Shown here in pieces: positions 45,801 to 54,094 of a stretch of 64,000 nucleotides of DNA. The DNA is from Sulfomarinibacter sp963741385 (GTDB lineage Bacteria > Acidobacteriota > Thermoanaerobaculia > Thermoanaerobaculales > Sulfomarinibacteraceae), in the NCBI GenBank assembly GCA_963741385.1, contig CAVUHO010000004.1, positions 72,118-136,117 on the forward strand, in the 5' to 3' direction. Position 1 is the first letter of the stretch. Each line of letters starts with the position of its first letter. Below the pieces are notes generated by a model, which had not been told where the DNA came from, ran no database searches, and saw only the letters and a program-made list of their open reading frames with translations. The position numbers and the translations under genes are program-made.

Positions 45801-46429
45801 CCCCAGATCTCACGAGCCTGCACAACCGTGCGGTCAGCCACCACGACCGCGCCCACCAACCTGCCCTCGATGAACAGTGGTTCGCGCAACCAGAGATCGG
45901 CGCCGGCCACCGACCACGAAACGCCCCACTGCCGCTGGCCGAGCGAGCGAACGCCGTACGGAAAAGCGTTGCCGGCCCCTCCCCAGGCGATGACCTGTCC
46001 GCGATCGTCCACCAGATACGCGGTCCGACCGATCGCTCCGCCGGCCTCCAACTCGAGCACGGCGAAGGGCCGCGATGGGTCCACCGCCTCACCGGCGGCG
46101 CTGAGCAGTCGGGTGAGATCATCGTCGGTTGCGAGGACCTCGCCTGTCGCCAACATCTCGCCACAGTGTCGATCCAGCTGATCGGTCAACCGCTGAGGAT
46201 CGAAATTCCCCGCCGACGGCCACAGGACCGTGACCGCAGCCACCGCCACCGCGACCCACGGCAGCCAACCCCGCTCGCGCGGCCGAGCGAGAACGAGCAA
46301 CGCGCCGCACAACCCGATGACTGCCGCCGGCGACGGCTCCCAGAGTGGCCACGGCCCGCACACCGCCACCGCCGCCAGCGCGAGCAGCCAGGATCTGGTG
46401 GATCGTGTCTCTTGTGGGGGGCTACCCAT
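42812..46429 (-). CDS. Large NtrY-like membrane sensor histidine kinase
   Basis: 1205 aa. About ten hydrophobic segments in two clusters (roughly residues 15-75 and 250-410) with extracytoplasmic regions between them, then two more near 610-660 and 800-815. A HAMP-like linker (RIEKRLSSSLRELVALARNL) is followed by a PAS domain (HQEELLRITLKTLEPAVVVLEPDGTEKFANPAAHRL). The kinase core has the H-box IVAHEVKNPLTPVRLW (His about 987), N-box NLIQNSIDALGD, G1 EDTAGGVPDERL, and G2 GSGLGLALVHQV. NtrY-type kinases sense nitrogen or membrane state and usually pair with an NtrX regulator, which is not adjacent here. Much longer than usual NtrY (about 750 aa). Confidence 0.9.
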   Translation of the reverse strand: MGSPPQETRSTRSWLLALAAVAVCGPWPLWEPSPAAVIGLCGALLVLARPRERGWLPWVAVAVAAVTVLWPSAGNFDPQRLTDQLDRHCGEMLATGEVLATDDDLTRLLSAAGEAVDPSRPFAVLELEAGGAIGRTAYLVDDRGQVIAWGGAGNAFPYGVRSLGQRQWGVSWSVAGADLWLREPLFIEGRLVGAVVVADRTVVQAREIWGMRSPRGHALAIGECDTGARTIRLSRRPGVEVPVSVIVNPRTEGPGWRWLGWFVLAVLALLLHPRIAGFVVAVGVGSLVIAEGPIPGSVFALALLVTGAALGRLARNLRPVWSRLLVMTTVVSAAVAAVFCTPIARFSWLPDHLQRPGMGGIWMVALAFVIVGWPGTTRAGYSLDRRLIGTAALAIIGLIAFTIRIPVQLDRFEGADSGVVLPRGELVVDEVLPAPADQCRLTDLAPALADRWRLDEWRTPSELRFVDDQGFVVSQWGDLSPASSATRMVRRWPFEPPAGGAVELVVATEPWSLLRDWRSDQTLEVSEEHSIWYAVLTRSGEVAASLHPQIGNLDTIRAGELFHSGGGWTWITVGDDRRLARVRRTGSWLVVAASHQPSTSDWVVRTAIAMLWALLGTAVALPPVVRRNDLATFGGRLRLLVAGGVVLPLFVLTLFLHLRISDQERRLERLRGLEALRAARYTAVHLGGGFDVDDELAKWLADGWGGEVVLWDGADLVAVSRPDLLSNGLLPWFPLPESFPPYLLGRYDPVVVRWNDQLVAAGPVVLQDRRLLLHLFQPLASGSGSDLGAVDWLLTGACLSALFALVLTTRIEKRLSSSLRELVALARNLLDGKPLGTIQRPRETDLAEVLDAVASMNEEVRQRELSLRHQEELLRITLKTLEPAVVVLEPDGTEKFANPAAHRLKEEHGRLFLDQLRLIVEEASVGGSAAKTVQPVPGRDLTWRIGVAGVPFPDGSLGLVAVVDDVTDLVRADRALQLNQMARIVAHEVKNPLTPVRLWVQELQVAMARNDPDLRQLLEEACLEIAEQVTRLQETANSFSNLVALEHWEPTPVNLVSILDGVSAQSAIFTRRGIAFARDIPSPPPPPIRGDRHWLHRAVANLIQNSIDALGDDSGTITLRLLDEPERVILEVEDTAGGVPDERLPDLFSPHFSTTTSGSGLGLALVHQVVTRCQGRVEAANGPRGLIVRLEFPPVSITSDAEDAN

Positions 46430-46436
46430 TGCCGGG

Positions 46437-46442
46437 AGTATA
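46437..46442 (-). promoter_or_regulatory. -10 box, probable leaderless start
   Basis: On the minus strand TATACT, 7 nt, ATG 46429. Shows that the short spacing occurs in both directions. Confidence 0.55.
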
Positions 46443-46477
46443 TCGTGAGAGGGGATGTCTCGAGATCGGGGCGGGAA

Positions 46478-46715
46478 TGACTTTCATGACGACCTTCCCG
46501 CGAGGAGCCACCCCCGACATTGTTTGCCCCAACATCACTGGCAGCCTGAATGCTGGGGGATCAAACAATGTCAAGAATGGCACCTCCGCCGCACGCTGAC
46601 TTTCCACACTCGCTTCCCGAGAGGAGCCACCCTTGACATTGCTTGCCCCAACATCACGGGCAGCTTGAATGCAGGGGAATCAAACAATGTCAAGAATGGC
46701 ACCTCCGCCGCACGC
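46478..46715 (-). repeat. Two tandem copies of the variable-hairpin repeat
   Basis: Read on the minus strand each copy is about 119 bp and starts GCGTGCGGCGGAGGTGCCAT, with a core inverted repeat GACATTGTTTG...CAAACAATGTC, and ends GGCTCCTCNCGGGAAG. Head-to-tail arrangement with the junction at 46596/46597. Confidence 0.8.
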
Positions 46716-46769
46716 GGTCCCACCCGCCCTGAGCACTCGGGCGTTTCATGTCGGTGGGGGTGCGGGTGG

Positions 46770-46803
<34 letters not shown>

Positions 46804-46960
46804 GAAGATGTAACCTTTTCATCTGCCGTGCGTATTCAATTTTGAAGGTCGCACTGCCGCGACCACCCGCGGGTGCGGCAGAAAAGAACGACCTGCATCA
46901 ACCTCCTCCTTCATGGCTCCTCCCCCGGGAGCCAACTTTTTTCCGGGACGCCGGGCCCTC

Positions 46961-47314
46961 TTATCGCATCCGCGCGTCGAGGGCGTCGAAAAAGGCGGCG
47001 ATGTTCTTCTCGCTCTTTTTCGAGCCCGGCTTGTCGGTCGAGTGCACCGCGACCTGCGTGCCGCTGCCGGACGCGGTCAGCCGGACCTCGAAAGTCACCG
47101 CCTTCGAGAGGGTTTTCTTCGGCGCCTCCATGGTGAACCAGTGCTCGGAGCGATCCGAGCCGGTGACCTCCAGCTCCGCATCGCGCGCCGCCTTCACCGC
47201 CTCGTCCCACACCAGCTCGATGGACTTTTCGTAGGACCGGACATCGGCCGCCGACACCACCGCCGCCGCCGCGACACACATCACAACCAGCCACGCGATC
47301 TTCCAAGTCTTCAT
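46961..47314 (-). CDS. Small secreted protein of unknown function
   Basis: 117 aa. The signal peptide is MKTWKIAWLVVMCVAAAAVVSA, cleaved before ADVRSYEKS. The mature 95 residues alternate strands and helices (IELVWDEAVKAARDAEL, TFEVRLTASGSGTQVAVH, KNIAAFFDALDARMR), similar in style to DUF3568-type periplasmic proteins. No cysteines. ATG 47314 is chosen; an ATG seven codons earlier would only add GGGSPT. It is divergent from the secreted protein at 47449. Function unknown. Confidence 0.6.
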   Translation of the reverse strand: MKTWKIAWLVVMCVAAAAVVSAADVRSYEKSIELVWDEAVKAARDAELEVTGSDRSEHWFTMEAPKKTLSKAVTFEVRLTASGSGTQVAVHSTDKPGSKKSEKNIAAFFDALDARMR

Positions 47315-47448
47315 CGTCGGTGATCCTCCACCCACAATGGTAGCGCACAGGTGCTTCGGCGCCCCGGAAGCCGCAACCGAACCGATGGTACACTCCGGCC
47401 TGGTTCTTGATTTGATCTACAGTCCCGGTCGACGAAAGGGAGGCGCGG

Positions 47449-48171
47449 GTGAAGCGAGCATTTGTTCTGATTGCTCTGGCGGCCGTTCCGGCCTTCGCGG
47501 ACGACGTCTACCTGCGGGGAGGCGGCCGGATCACCGGTGAGATCATCGAACAGACCGAAGACTCGGTGAGCGTCGACATCGGCGGCGGGTCTCTCACGGT
47601 CCGGATGTCGAGTGTCGAGCGCATCGAAAAGAGCGTCTCACCCATGCAGGAGTACCGGGCCCGCGCCGCGGAGATCCCGGCCGGCGACACCGAGGCGTGG
47701 CGGGAGCTTGCCCGGTGGGCAACCAGCAATGCCCTCGGCAGCCAGGTCGCGGATGCCTACTCGCACGTGGTCGCGATCCTGCCGAACGACGAGGAAGCGA
47801 ACCGCGCGCTGGGGCGGGTCCGTCTCGACGGGAGGTGGGTCAGCGAGGAGGAAAGCTACAAAGCGCGAGGCTACATCGAGTTCGAAGGCGAGTGGATGAC
47901 CCCGGCCGAACGGCAGGCGATTCTCGCCGAACGACAGGCCCGCGACAACGAGTATCGCCAGGCGAACGAGGCCCGGATCCAGGAGATCGAGGCCGAACAG
48001 AAGGCGCAGAAGGAACGCGACGAAGCTGACCGCAACGCGTCCGGCGGCGGCCTGCCCGTGTACGGCGATCCGGTCTACTGGGGATGGGGTCCCGGGCCGG
48101 CATACTGGCCCGCGATACCGCAACAGCTGCCGTCCAACCTGGGTGGCGCTGCGGGGGGAGGTCGGCGATGA
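47449..48171 (+). CDS. Secreted protein of unknown function
   Basis: 240 aa. GTG start with a strong AAAGGGAGG ribosome site. A short signal peptide (RAFVLIALAAVPAFA) precedes DDVYLRGGGRITGEIIEQTED, which reads as a small SH3-like or beta-barrel unit. The middle is helical (NDEEANRALGRVRLDGRWVSEEE, with a TPR flavour), then a coiled coil (RQARDNEYRQANEARIQEIEAEQKAQ), and a tail rich in Gly, Pro, Trp and Tyr (YGDPVYWGWGPGPAYW). The ATGA overlap couples it to the next gene. Probably periplasmic. Confidence 0.65.
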   Translation: MKRAFVLIALAAVPAFADDVYLRGGGRITGEIIEQTEDSVSVDIGGGSLTVRMSSVERIEKSVSPMQEYRARAAEIPAGDTEAWRELARWATSNALGSQVADAYSHVVAILPNDEEANRALGRVRLDGRWVSEEESYKARGYIEFEGEWMTPAERQAILAERQARDNEYRQANEARIQEIEAEQKAQKERDEADRNASGGGLPVYGDPVYWGWGPGPAYWPAIPQQLPSNLGGAAGGGRR

Positions 48172-48914
48172 ACTTGGCGGTGCCTCTGAAGCGTTCCGCG
48201 AAAGCGCTTCCAGTCCTGTGCGTGCTCGTCGCGGCGTGCTCGTCACCGTCACCGGTTGACGAGATCGTCGCCTCCAACCTCGCCGCCCGCGGCGGCAAAG
48301 AGCGGATCCAGGCCCTGCAGTCGATCCGCGAGACCGGAACGGTCACCGCGAGTGACGGGCGGGTGGCGCACGTGGTTCGGGAAATCAAACGCCCCGGTCT
48401 CTTCCGTCTCGAATTCTCCTCCCAGGGAACGACGAGCGTCTTCGCCCACGACGGCGAAACCGGGTGGCAGGTCGCACCCTTGCAGGGCCAGTTCGAACCC
48501 CAGAAGATGGGGGCCGATCTGGATGCAGCAGCGGGAGCCGACCAGCGTGATATCGAAGGCCCGCTCGTGGACTGGCGCGAGAAAGGCCGCACGGTCGTGC
48601 TCGTCGGCCGCGAGACGCTTCCCGGCGGTGAAGTCTTCAAGCTCCAGGTCACGCTCGAGGATGGCACGGTCCGCTACGACTCTGTCGATGTCGCGTCGCG
48701 CCAGATCGTCCGCTCCGACGTTCCGCGAACGGTCGGGGGCCACGCCGTACAGCTCGAGAACACCTTCTCGGACTTCCGGGAGGTTGGCGGGCTCGTCTTT
48801 CCTTTCCACATCGAGACCCACGTTGTGGACCGGCCCGAGATCCTCACGATCACTGTCGACACCATCGAGCTCAACCCCGACCTCGACGACGAGAAGTTCC
48901 GGTTTCCCGGATAG
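48168..48914 (+). CDS. Lipoprotein, LolA/LolB-like fold
   Basis: 248 aa. Signal peptide with lipobox VLVAAC, then SSPSPVDEIVASNLAARGG. The mature part looks like the half-barrel of outer-membrane lipoprotein-sorting (LolA-type) proteins: RIQALQSIRETGTVTA, VVREIKRPGLFRLEFSSQG, VFAHDGETGWQVAP, VFKLQVTLEDGTVRYDSV, and GGLVFPFHIETHV. Proteins of this class bind lipid or lipoprotein acyl chains in the periplasm; being a lipoprotein itself it would be membrane-tethered, as LolB is. Translationally coupled to the upstream gene. Moderate certainty on fold, low on role. Confidence 0.65.
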   Translation: MNLAVPLKRSAKALPVLCVLVAACSSPSPVDEIVASNLAARGGKERIQALQSIRETGTVTASDGRVAHVVREIKRPGLFRLEFSSQGTTSVFAHDGETGWQVAPLQGQFEPQKMGADLDAAAGADQRDIEGPLVDWREKGRTVVLVGRETLPGGEVFKLQVTLEDGTVRYDSVDVASRQIVRSDVPRTVGGHAVQLENTFSDFREVGGLVFPFHIETHVVDRPEILTITVDTIELNPDLDDEKFRFPG

Positions 48915-48925
48915 GCCGCGACACC

Positions 48926-51217
48926 GTGCAGCAACCGGGCGCACCCCATCTGTCCGCTGGGGAGACCCGCCGGAGGGTGCCCGAACTGCTGTCGCCGGCC
49001 GGTTCGCCGGCCTGTCTGCCGGCCGCGGTGGCCGGGGGCGCCGATGCCGTGTACCTCGGTCTCCAGCGGTTCAGCGCCCGCGCGCGGGCGGAGAACTTCC
49101 ACGTCGAGGAGCTTGGCGAGACGGTGAGCTTCCTGCACGAGCGCGGGCTTCGCTGCTACGTGACGCTCAACACCCTGCTCCACGATCTCGAGTTGCCGGC
49201 GGCCGTGGAAACGGCGCGCCGCGTCTTCGAAGCCGGCGCCGACGCGGCGATCCTGCAGGATCTCGGGCTGTGGCGGGTGCTCCGTCACGAGCTGCCCGGG
49301 CTTTCATTGCATGCCTCGACCCAGATGACCGTGCACTCCCGCGAGCAGATCGAGGTGCTGGCCGCACTCGGCGCCCGCCGGATCATTCTCGCGCGCGAGC
49401 TCAGCCTCGATGAGATCGCAGCGTGCGCCGCGACCGCGGCGGGCCTCGGCGTCGAGGTCGAGTGTTTTGTCCACGGGGCCCTGTGCTACGCCTACAGCGG
49501 CCAGTGCCAGATGTCCTTCTTCGCCGCCGGCCGCAGCGCCAACCGAGGGGCCTGCATCCAGAGCTGCCGCTTCGCCTACGACCTCGACGGGAGTGAGGAT
49601 TCCCATCTCGCGATGCGCGATCTCAACCTGCTCGAACGGATCCCGGAGGTGGCTGCGACCGGGGTCGCGTCGCTCAAGATCGAGGGCCGGCTGAAGGGAC
49701 CCGAGTACGTTTTCACGGTGTGCCGCGCGTACCGCGACGCCTTGACCGCGGTCGCGGAGGGCCGGGAGTTCGATGCAGACGCCCGGCGCAACGAGCTGCG
49801 GGAGGTGTTCGCACGGCCGTTCACGCTCGGGCCGGCCTTCGGCGAGCTCGGCGAGGAGGCTCGGCAGGCCGGGGCCTGCGACGCCGACCAGCCTGCCGAT
49901 GCGGAGCTGCTGCAGATCTCGCGGCGCGATGGCACCGCGGTGCTGCGCTCGACCGGTGAGATCGCCGCCGGGCAGGGGTTCCGTTTCGCAGTCGACGGCT
50001 CCGACGGCGGCTTCCTGGTCACCCACGCCCGGCGCCAGGAGGACGGGACATGGTTCTGCAAGGTGCGAATCGCGCGGCACGGCTCTCACCTGCCGGATGG
50101 TCTCGCGCTCCACCGAAACGTGGACCAGGCCCGTGGGGCGCAGGTCAGAGAGTTGATCCGCGAGATCGGCGTTCCCCGCGTCTCGCAGCCGGCGATTGGC
50201 ATCCACCTCGAAGTCGAGGCTCGACTCGGCGAAAAACTGATCGTCAGCGCGCGAACCGACGACGGACGCAGCGCGCGGGCCGAGGCGGGTACGGTGGAGC
50301 GGGCGCGAAACCAGGCCCTCGGCGAGGACATGCTGCGCACGACGCTCGGCGCATTCGGCGGCTCGGGTTTTTCCCTGCGCAGCCTGAACTCCGAGATCGA
50401 GCCCGCAGTCTTCGTGCCCCCGTCGTCGCTCAAGAAGGCCCGGCGCCGGCTCGTCGAGGAACTCGCACAGCTGCCGGTCGTCGAGCAGCGACGATGGGCG
50501 CTGCCCGAGCCCCTCACGGTTTCCCGTTCGTGCGCGGTCCACGTGGCCGTTTCCTCGCCGGCCGCGGCGAGCGCGGCGCTCGCGGCCGGCGCCGCCGCCG
50601 CGTGGCTCGACGACCCCACCCTCGATCTGTGGGGTGACCACCCGCCCCGTCTGCCCGACCTGCCGCCCGGCCTCTGGCTGCGCCATCCGGCTGTGGCGCC
50701 GACCTCGCCTCACCTCGCCGCGCTCGGTTTGCCGGTCGTTGCCGGCCACCTTGGGGTGCTGGCGGCAGCCGCCGCCGCAGGCCTTCCGGTGATCGCCGAT
50801 CTCGGCCTCAACGTGGTCAACCACGCGACCTGCGACACCCTCGCCGATCTCGGTGCGACCGCCTGCGTTGCCAGCTGGGAGTGCTCGCCCGCTCAACTCG
50901 CCGAGCTGGTGGGAAGAACCCGCTGCCCGGTCATCTTCGCCGTCGGCGGCCGACCCGCCGTCATGGCCACTCGACAGGTTCACGGCCTGGCGCCCGGCGA
51001 TGCGCCACGACATCTGATCTCTCCAACGGGTCCGACCTATTCACTGGCGACTCACGTCAGCGGCCACACCGTGATTCGTGAGACCCGCGAGCACGACCGC
51101 CTCGCCGACCTCGAAGATCTGCTCCCCCGGGTCGCAGGCGTCCTGCTCGAGGCCGCAGACTCCGAGGTAGCCGAAGTCGCCGAGAGAACCAGAAGGCTCC
51201 GTCAGCTCGCGAGGTAG
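48926..51217 (+). CDS. U32 peptidase-family protein, long form (RlhA-like)
   Basis: 763 aa. The N-terminal half is a U32 domain: PELLSPAGSPACLPAAVAGG, ADAVYLGLQRFSARA, LHASTQMTVHS, and the signature VECFVHGALCYAYSGQC, followed by a cysteine pair (GACIQSCRFAY) fitting an Fe-S cluster. SLKIEGRLKGPEYV closes the domain. The C-terminal half carries a collagenase-type (DUF3656) region. In E. coli, RlhA and TrhP (formerly YegQ) use this fold for RNA hydroxylation (ho5C in 23S rRNA, ho5U in tRNA), so an RNA-modifying role is more likely than proteolysis. GTG 48926 is 11 bp after the lipoprotein gene. Its 3' end overlaps the convergent HepT gene by 16 bp. Confidence 0.85.
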   Translation: MQQPGAPHLSAGETRRRVPELLSPAGSPACLPAAVAGGADAVYLGLQRFSARARAENFHVEELGETVSFLHERGLRCYVTLNTLLHDLELPAAVETARRVFEAGADAAILQDLGLWRVLRHELPGLSLHASTQMTVHSREQIEVLAALGARRIILARELSLDEIAACAATAAGLGVEVECFVHGALCYAYSGQCQMSFFAAGRSANRGACIQSCRFAYDLDGSEDSHLAMRDLNLLERIPEVAATGVASLKIEGRLKGPEYVFTVCRAYRDALTAVAEGREFDADARRNELREVFARPFTLGPAFGELGEEARQAGACDADQPADAELLQISRRDGTAVLRSTGEIAAGQGFRFAVDGSDGGFLVTHARRQEDGTWFCKVRIARHGSHLPDGLALHRNVDQARGAQVRELIREIGVPRVSQPAIGIHLEVEARLGEKLIVSARTDDGRSARAEAGTVERARNQALGEDMLRTTLGAFGGSGFSLRSLNSEIEPAVFVPPSSLKKARRRLVEELAQLPVVEQRRWALPEPLTVSRSCAVHVAVSSPAAASAALAAGAAAAWLDDPTLDLWGDHPPRLPDLPPGLWLRHPAVAPTSPHLAALGLPVVAGHLGVLAAAAAAGLPVIADLGLNVVNHATCDTLADLGATACVASWECSPAQLAELVGRTRCPVIFAVGGRPAVMATRQVHGLAPGDAPRHLISPTGPTYSLATHVSGHTVIRETREHDRLADLEDLLPRVAGVLLEAADSEVAEVAERTRRLRQLAR

Positions 51218-51630
51218 CGGCTCGCAATCGCCGCGATGAACGCATCGAAATCACCGAGGTCATCCTCGAGGATTCGCCAGACCTCATCGGGCGCGACCTC
51301 GTCGTAGAGATGCACGACGCGGTTTCGAAAACGGACCATCGCGAGGAACGCTTCACGCCGGTCGGCTGGAAGCACGCCCTCCCGCACCAGGATCTCGATC
51401 GTCTCGGAGTAGGCGCGCGGGACACCCAGCCCTTCGCGGGCGACCACGTGGTTGGCGATGTCGATCATGGCCTCAATCGCAGTCTGCAACCACCGCGCAG
51501 CCGCAGCCTGGGACTTGTCGTCGCCGAGAAACGCCTCTCGGCCATCGCCCCGAAGCAGCTCGAGATTGCGGACGTTGCTTCGCACGAAATCGATGTGCGA
51601 ACGCAGCTTCGTACGATCAACCGGCGCCAT
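51202..51630 (-). CDS. hepT: HepT-like toxin (DUF86), type VII TA
   Basis: 142 aa, helical HEPN-fold RNase. The catalytic motif R-x4-H-x-Y is intact: FRNRVVHLY (Arg102, His107, Tyr109). EAMIDIANHVVAREGLGVPR is the second conserved HepT helix. HepT RNases cleave RNA and are neutralised when the cognate MntA nucleotidyltransferase adds AMP to the tyrosine. The antitoxin gene lies immediately upstream with a 14-base overlap, so both proteins come from one transcript. It is convergent with the U32 gene, overlapping its end. Confidence 0.9.
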   Translation of the reverse strand: MAPVDRTKLRSHIDFVRSNVRNLELLRGDGREAFLGDDKSQAAAARWLQTAIEAMIDIANHVVAREGLGVPRAYSETIEILVREGVLPADRREAFLAMVRFRNRVVHLYDEVAPDEVWRILEDDLGDFDAFIAAIASRYLAS

Positions 51631-52078
51631 GACAGTACTCCTCGATCAACGCCCGATCGTACTCCTCGAAGAAGCGCGCCTCGTCGATGGCGAAATCACA
51701 GTAGCGGGTGACGGTCCTCTCCACGAAGTCCGCATGGGCGATCTCGTCGAGCAGGACCAGCCTCCGACCTTCGGCCAAGACCCGGTGGCGGAACGCGAGC
51801 GGCGCATTGTTCAGGATCGTGACCGAAACATCGTCCTCGCGCAGCGCCTCCGTGATGCGCCCGATCAGCTCCAGGTGCTGTCGCGGCGAAGGCTCCTTCC
51901 CATCGACGAACACCAGCGCGAGATCAACATCGCTGAGCGGCGTCTGATACGGCGTCCCGTAGGAACCATACAGATAGACCGCAGCCAGGCTCGGCACGTC
52001 GCCGAGGATCGACTCCAGCGCCGGAAGCCGTTCAGAAACGTCGATCATTCGACCGGTGTTGCGGATCTTGCGGGTCAT
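51617..52078 (-). CDS. mntA: MntA-like nucleotidyltransferase antitoxin
   Basis: 153 aa. Minimal nucleotidyltransferase core with the G-S-x10-D-x-D motif: YGSYGTPYQTPLSDVDLAL (Gly38, Ser39, Asp50, Asp52). The third acidic residue is probably in DDVSVTILNN. The C-terminal helix is charged. It should add AMP to Tyr109 of HepT, thereby blocking the RNase. ATG 52078 is favoured; further upstream the reading is arginine-rich and not coding-like. It overlaps HepT by 14 bases, as usual for this pair. The start is 114 bp from the divergent TPR gene. Confidence 0.88.
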   Translation of the reverse strand: MTRKIRNTGRMIDVSERLPALESILGDVPSLAAVYLYGSYGTPYQTPLSDVDLALVFVDGKEPSPRQHLELIGRITEALREDDVSVTILNNAPLAFRHRVLAEGRRLVLLDEIAHADFVERTVTRYCDFAIDEARFFEEYDRALIEEYCHGAG

Positions 52079-52179
52079 GGCTCCATTCTGAAGGAGGCGG
52101 CCCGCGGAAGCAAACGGGATCTCCATCGACGCCGCTTCCAAAAACGCCTCCCGCCGTGTCCAAGACCGCGGGTCATTGG

Positions 52180-52185
52180 TATCCT
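52180..52185 (+). promoter_or_regulatory. -10 box, probable leaderless start
   Basis: TATCCT, 6 nt, ATG 52192. This decides the start of the TPR gene. Confidence 0.5.
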
Positions 52186-52191
52186 TCCGGC

Positions 52192-54078
52192 ATGTCAGAT
52201 GCCGAAGTTGTTCGATTCCCCGGGACAAAAATCTCCGGCGGCGACACCTGGCAGATCGCCTACGTGAGGTACCCTTCGTGGGTCGAAGAAGAAGGCGAGT
52301 ATTACCGGCCGTGGGTCGCGCTGGCCGCGAGCGCCGCGACCGGGCTGATCGGATCGTCCGATCTCGCCCGCTGCGACACGCCCGGCGTCGAGCTGGCGCT
52401 GGCAGCGTTGGAGAGCTTGCACGAGGTCTCCGGAACCCGGCCGGCGTTGATCGAGGTCGCCGACCCCGAACTCGCCGACCACCTTGCCAGCCAGCCGCCT
52501 GGCTTCGAGTGCGAAATATCGTACCGCGGCGACCTGCCGCTGCTGGCCGATCCTCTCAGCGCGATGTACCAAGAACTCACTGCCAACGAGCCATACGACG
52601 CCGCTACGGTGGTGCCCGGGGTGACCATCGACCACCTGCGGGCCTTTGCCGACGCGGCGGAGATTTTCAGGCTCGCCGCTCCGTGGCACCACCTCGAATC
52701 TTTCGACATCATCGAGGTGGGCGCCCCGCGACCGGCGCCCAACGTCCGCTTCGCCTGCGTGCTCGGCGCGCTCGGGGAGTGCGGTTTCGGTTTCGCGGAG
52801 AACCGATCGCTTCTCGAGAGCCCTCCGGATGACCAACAAGGGGCATTCGAACGTCTCGCCGATACCTCGATGTGGTCTGTCACTTTTTGCGATCCCTGGG
52901 AGGTCCCCGTTCGGGAGCAGGACGCGTGGCAAGAGCACGGGCTCGCCGCCGATCCCGAGGGGCGCATTCCCTGTGCCCTCCAGTTCGGGCCCAAACGAAG
53001 AGTGCGCCGCGCCAGCCCCAGGATGTTGGCCTTCTTCGAGGGGATGTTCCGCGCCCTCGCGGCGACCGGCGAGGACGAATTGGATTCGGGTACGTGGCGC
53101 AAGGTCGTCGACACCAGCCAGGGTCCGCTCGAGCTCGCCCTTTCACTGCCGGATCTGTTGGCGCCACGTGAACCAGGGCCGGACTCCAAACCACCCCTCT
53201 TCAACCCCCTGCGACAGGCCGTTGTCATGGACTCGATTCGCGAGCTGGTCGAAAGGCAGAATTTCGACTCTGCAGAGGAGATGCAGGATTTTTTCGACCG
53301 CGAGCTCGCAGGAAAGAAGCTGCCGCCGCCCAGGATCGAGGGTCCGAAAGATCAGGCCCGCGAGCTGGCCCTTGAGGCCATGGACATCCCGGGGCGTAGA
53401 GGTATCGCCCTCGCCCGGAGGGCCCTCGAGCTGGACCCCGACTGCGTTCACGCCCACATCGCGATTGCCAATCGCGCGTACGATTCGGCCACCGCCGTCG
53501 AACGATATCGCGAGGCCGTGGCGGCGGCCGAACGCACCCTCGGCCCGGAGGTCTTCGAGGAAGACGCCGGGGCGTTTTGGGGCATCAGCTCGACCCGGCC
53601 CTACATGGAGGCCCGCAAAGGTCTCGCCGACGTCCTCATGTTGGACGGACAGGTCGGCGAGGCCGTGAATCACTACACGGAGCTTCTGCGCCTGAACCCG
53701 AACGACAATCAGGGCATCCGCGACCTTCTCGCTCCGGCCCTGATGATCCTGGGCGACAACGCCTCGGCACAGGAACTGCTCAACTGCTACCGCGAGGACC
53801 TCGGGGCCGCTCCGGCCTTCAACTCGGCGTTGGTCGCCTTCCGCCGCCGGGGCAACACCAAGGTCGCGCGCAAGCGGCTCGCCAACGCGCTGGACCGCAA
53901 CCACCACGTTGCCGACCTGCTCCTGAACCGCAGCGAGATACCGGACGAGGATTCGTTTGGCTACACCCTCGGCAGCGTCGACGAGGCGGCCTACTACATC
54001 GAGAGCGCCGGCCAGGCCTGGAGCGAAAGCCCCGGCGCGCTGGAGTGGCTCGCGGACTTCATCGACTCCGATCGGTAG
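52192..54078 (+). CDS. TPR protein of unknown function
   Basis: 628 aa, cytosolic. The N-terminal 340 residues form an unrecognised alpha/beta region with two parts that look related (WQIAYVRYPSWVEEEGEYYRPW; later SFDIIEVGAPRPAPNVRFACVL). A short helical segment (MDSIRELVERQNFDSAEEMQ) follows, then TPR-like repeats from about residue 400: GRRGIALARRALELDPDCVHA, YREAVAAAERTLG, GEAVNHYTELLRLNPNDNQG. The TPR half resembles the ST7-like/SEC-C-linked class. No catalytic motif is visible. The TPR part probably binds partner proteins. It is leaderless by promoter position and is convergent with the gene at 54095, 16 bp apart. Confidence 0.65.
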   Translation: MSDAEVVRFPGTKISGGDTWQIAYVRYPSWVEEEGEYYRPWVALAASAATGLIGSSDLARCDTPGVELALAALESLHEVSGTRPALIEVADPELADHLASQPPGFECEISYRGDLPLLADPLSAMYQELTANEPYDAATVVPGVTIDHLRAFADAAEIFRLAAPWHHLESFDIIEVGAPRPAPNVRFACVLGALGECGFGFAENRSLLESPPDDQQGAFERLADTSMWSVTFCDPWEVPVREQDAWQEHGLAADPEGRIPCALQFGPKRRVRRASPRMLAFFEGMFRALAATGEDELDSGTWRKVVDTSQGPLELALSLPDLLAPREPGPDSKPPLFNPLRQAVVMDSIRELVERQNFDSAEEMQDFFDRELAGKKLPPPRIEGPKDQARELALEAMDIPGRRGIALARRALELDPDCVHAHIAIANRAYDSATAVERYREAVAAAERTLGPEVFEEDAGAFWGISSTRPYMEARKGLADVLMLDGQVGEAVNHYTELLRLNPNDNQGIRDLLAPALMILGDNASAQELLNCYREDLGAAPAFNSALVAFRRRGNTKVARKRLANALDRNHHVADLLLNRSEIPDEDSFGYTLGSVDEAAYYIESAGQAWSESPGALEWLADFIDSDR

Positions 54079-54094
54079 GAGTCAGCCGCCGATC

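Noticed and set aside
49304..51013. Long open frame opposite the U32 gene
   Set aside because: Same shadow effect; the plus-strand reading has the complete U32 signature.
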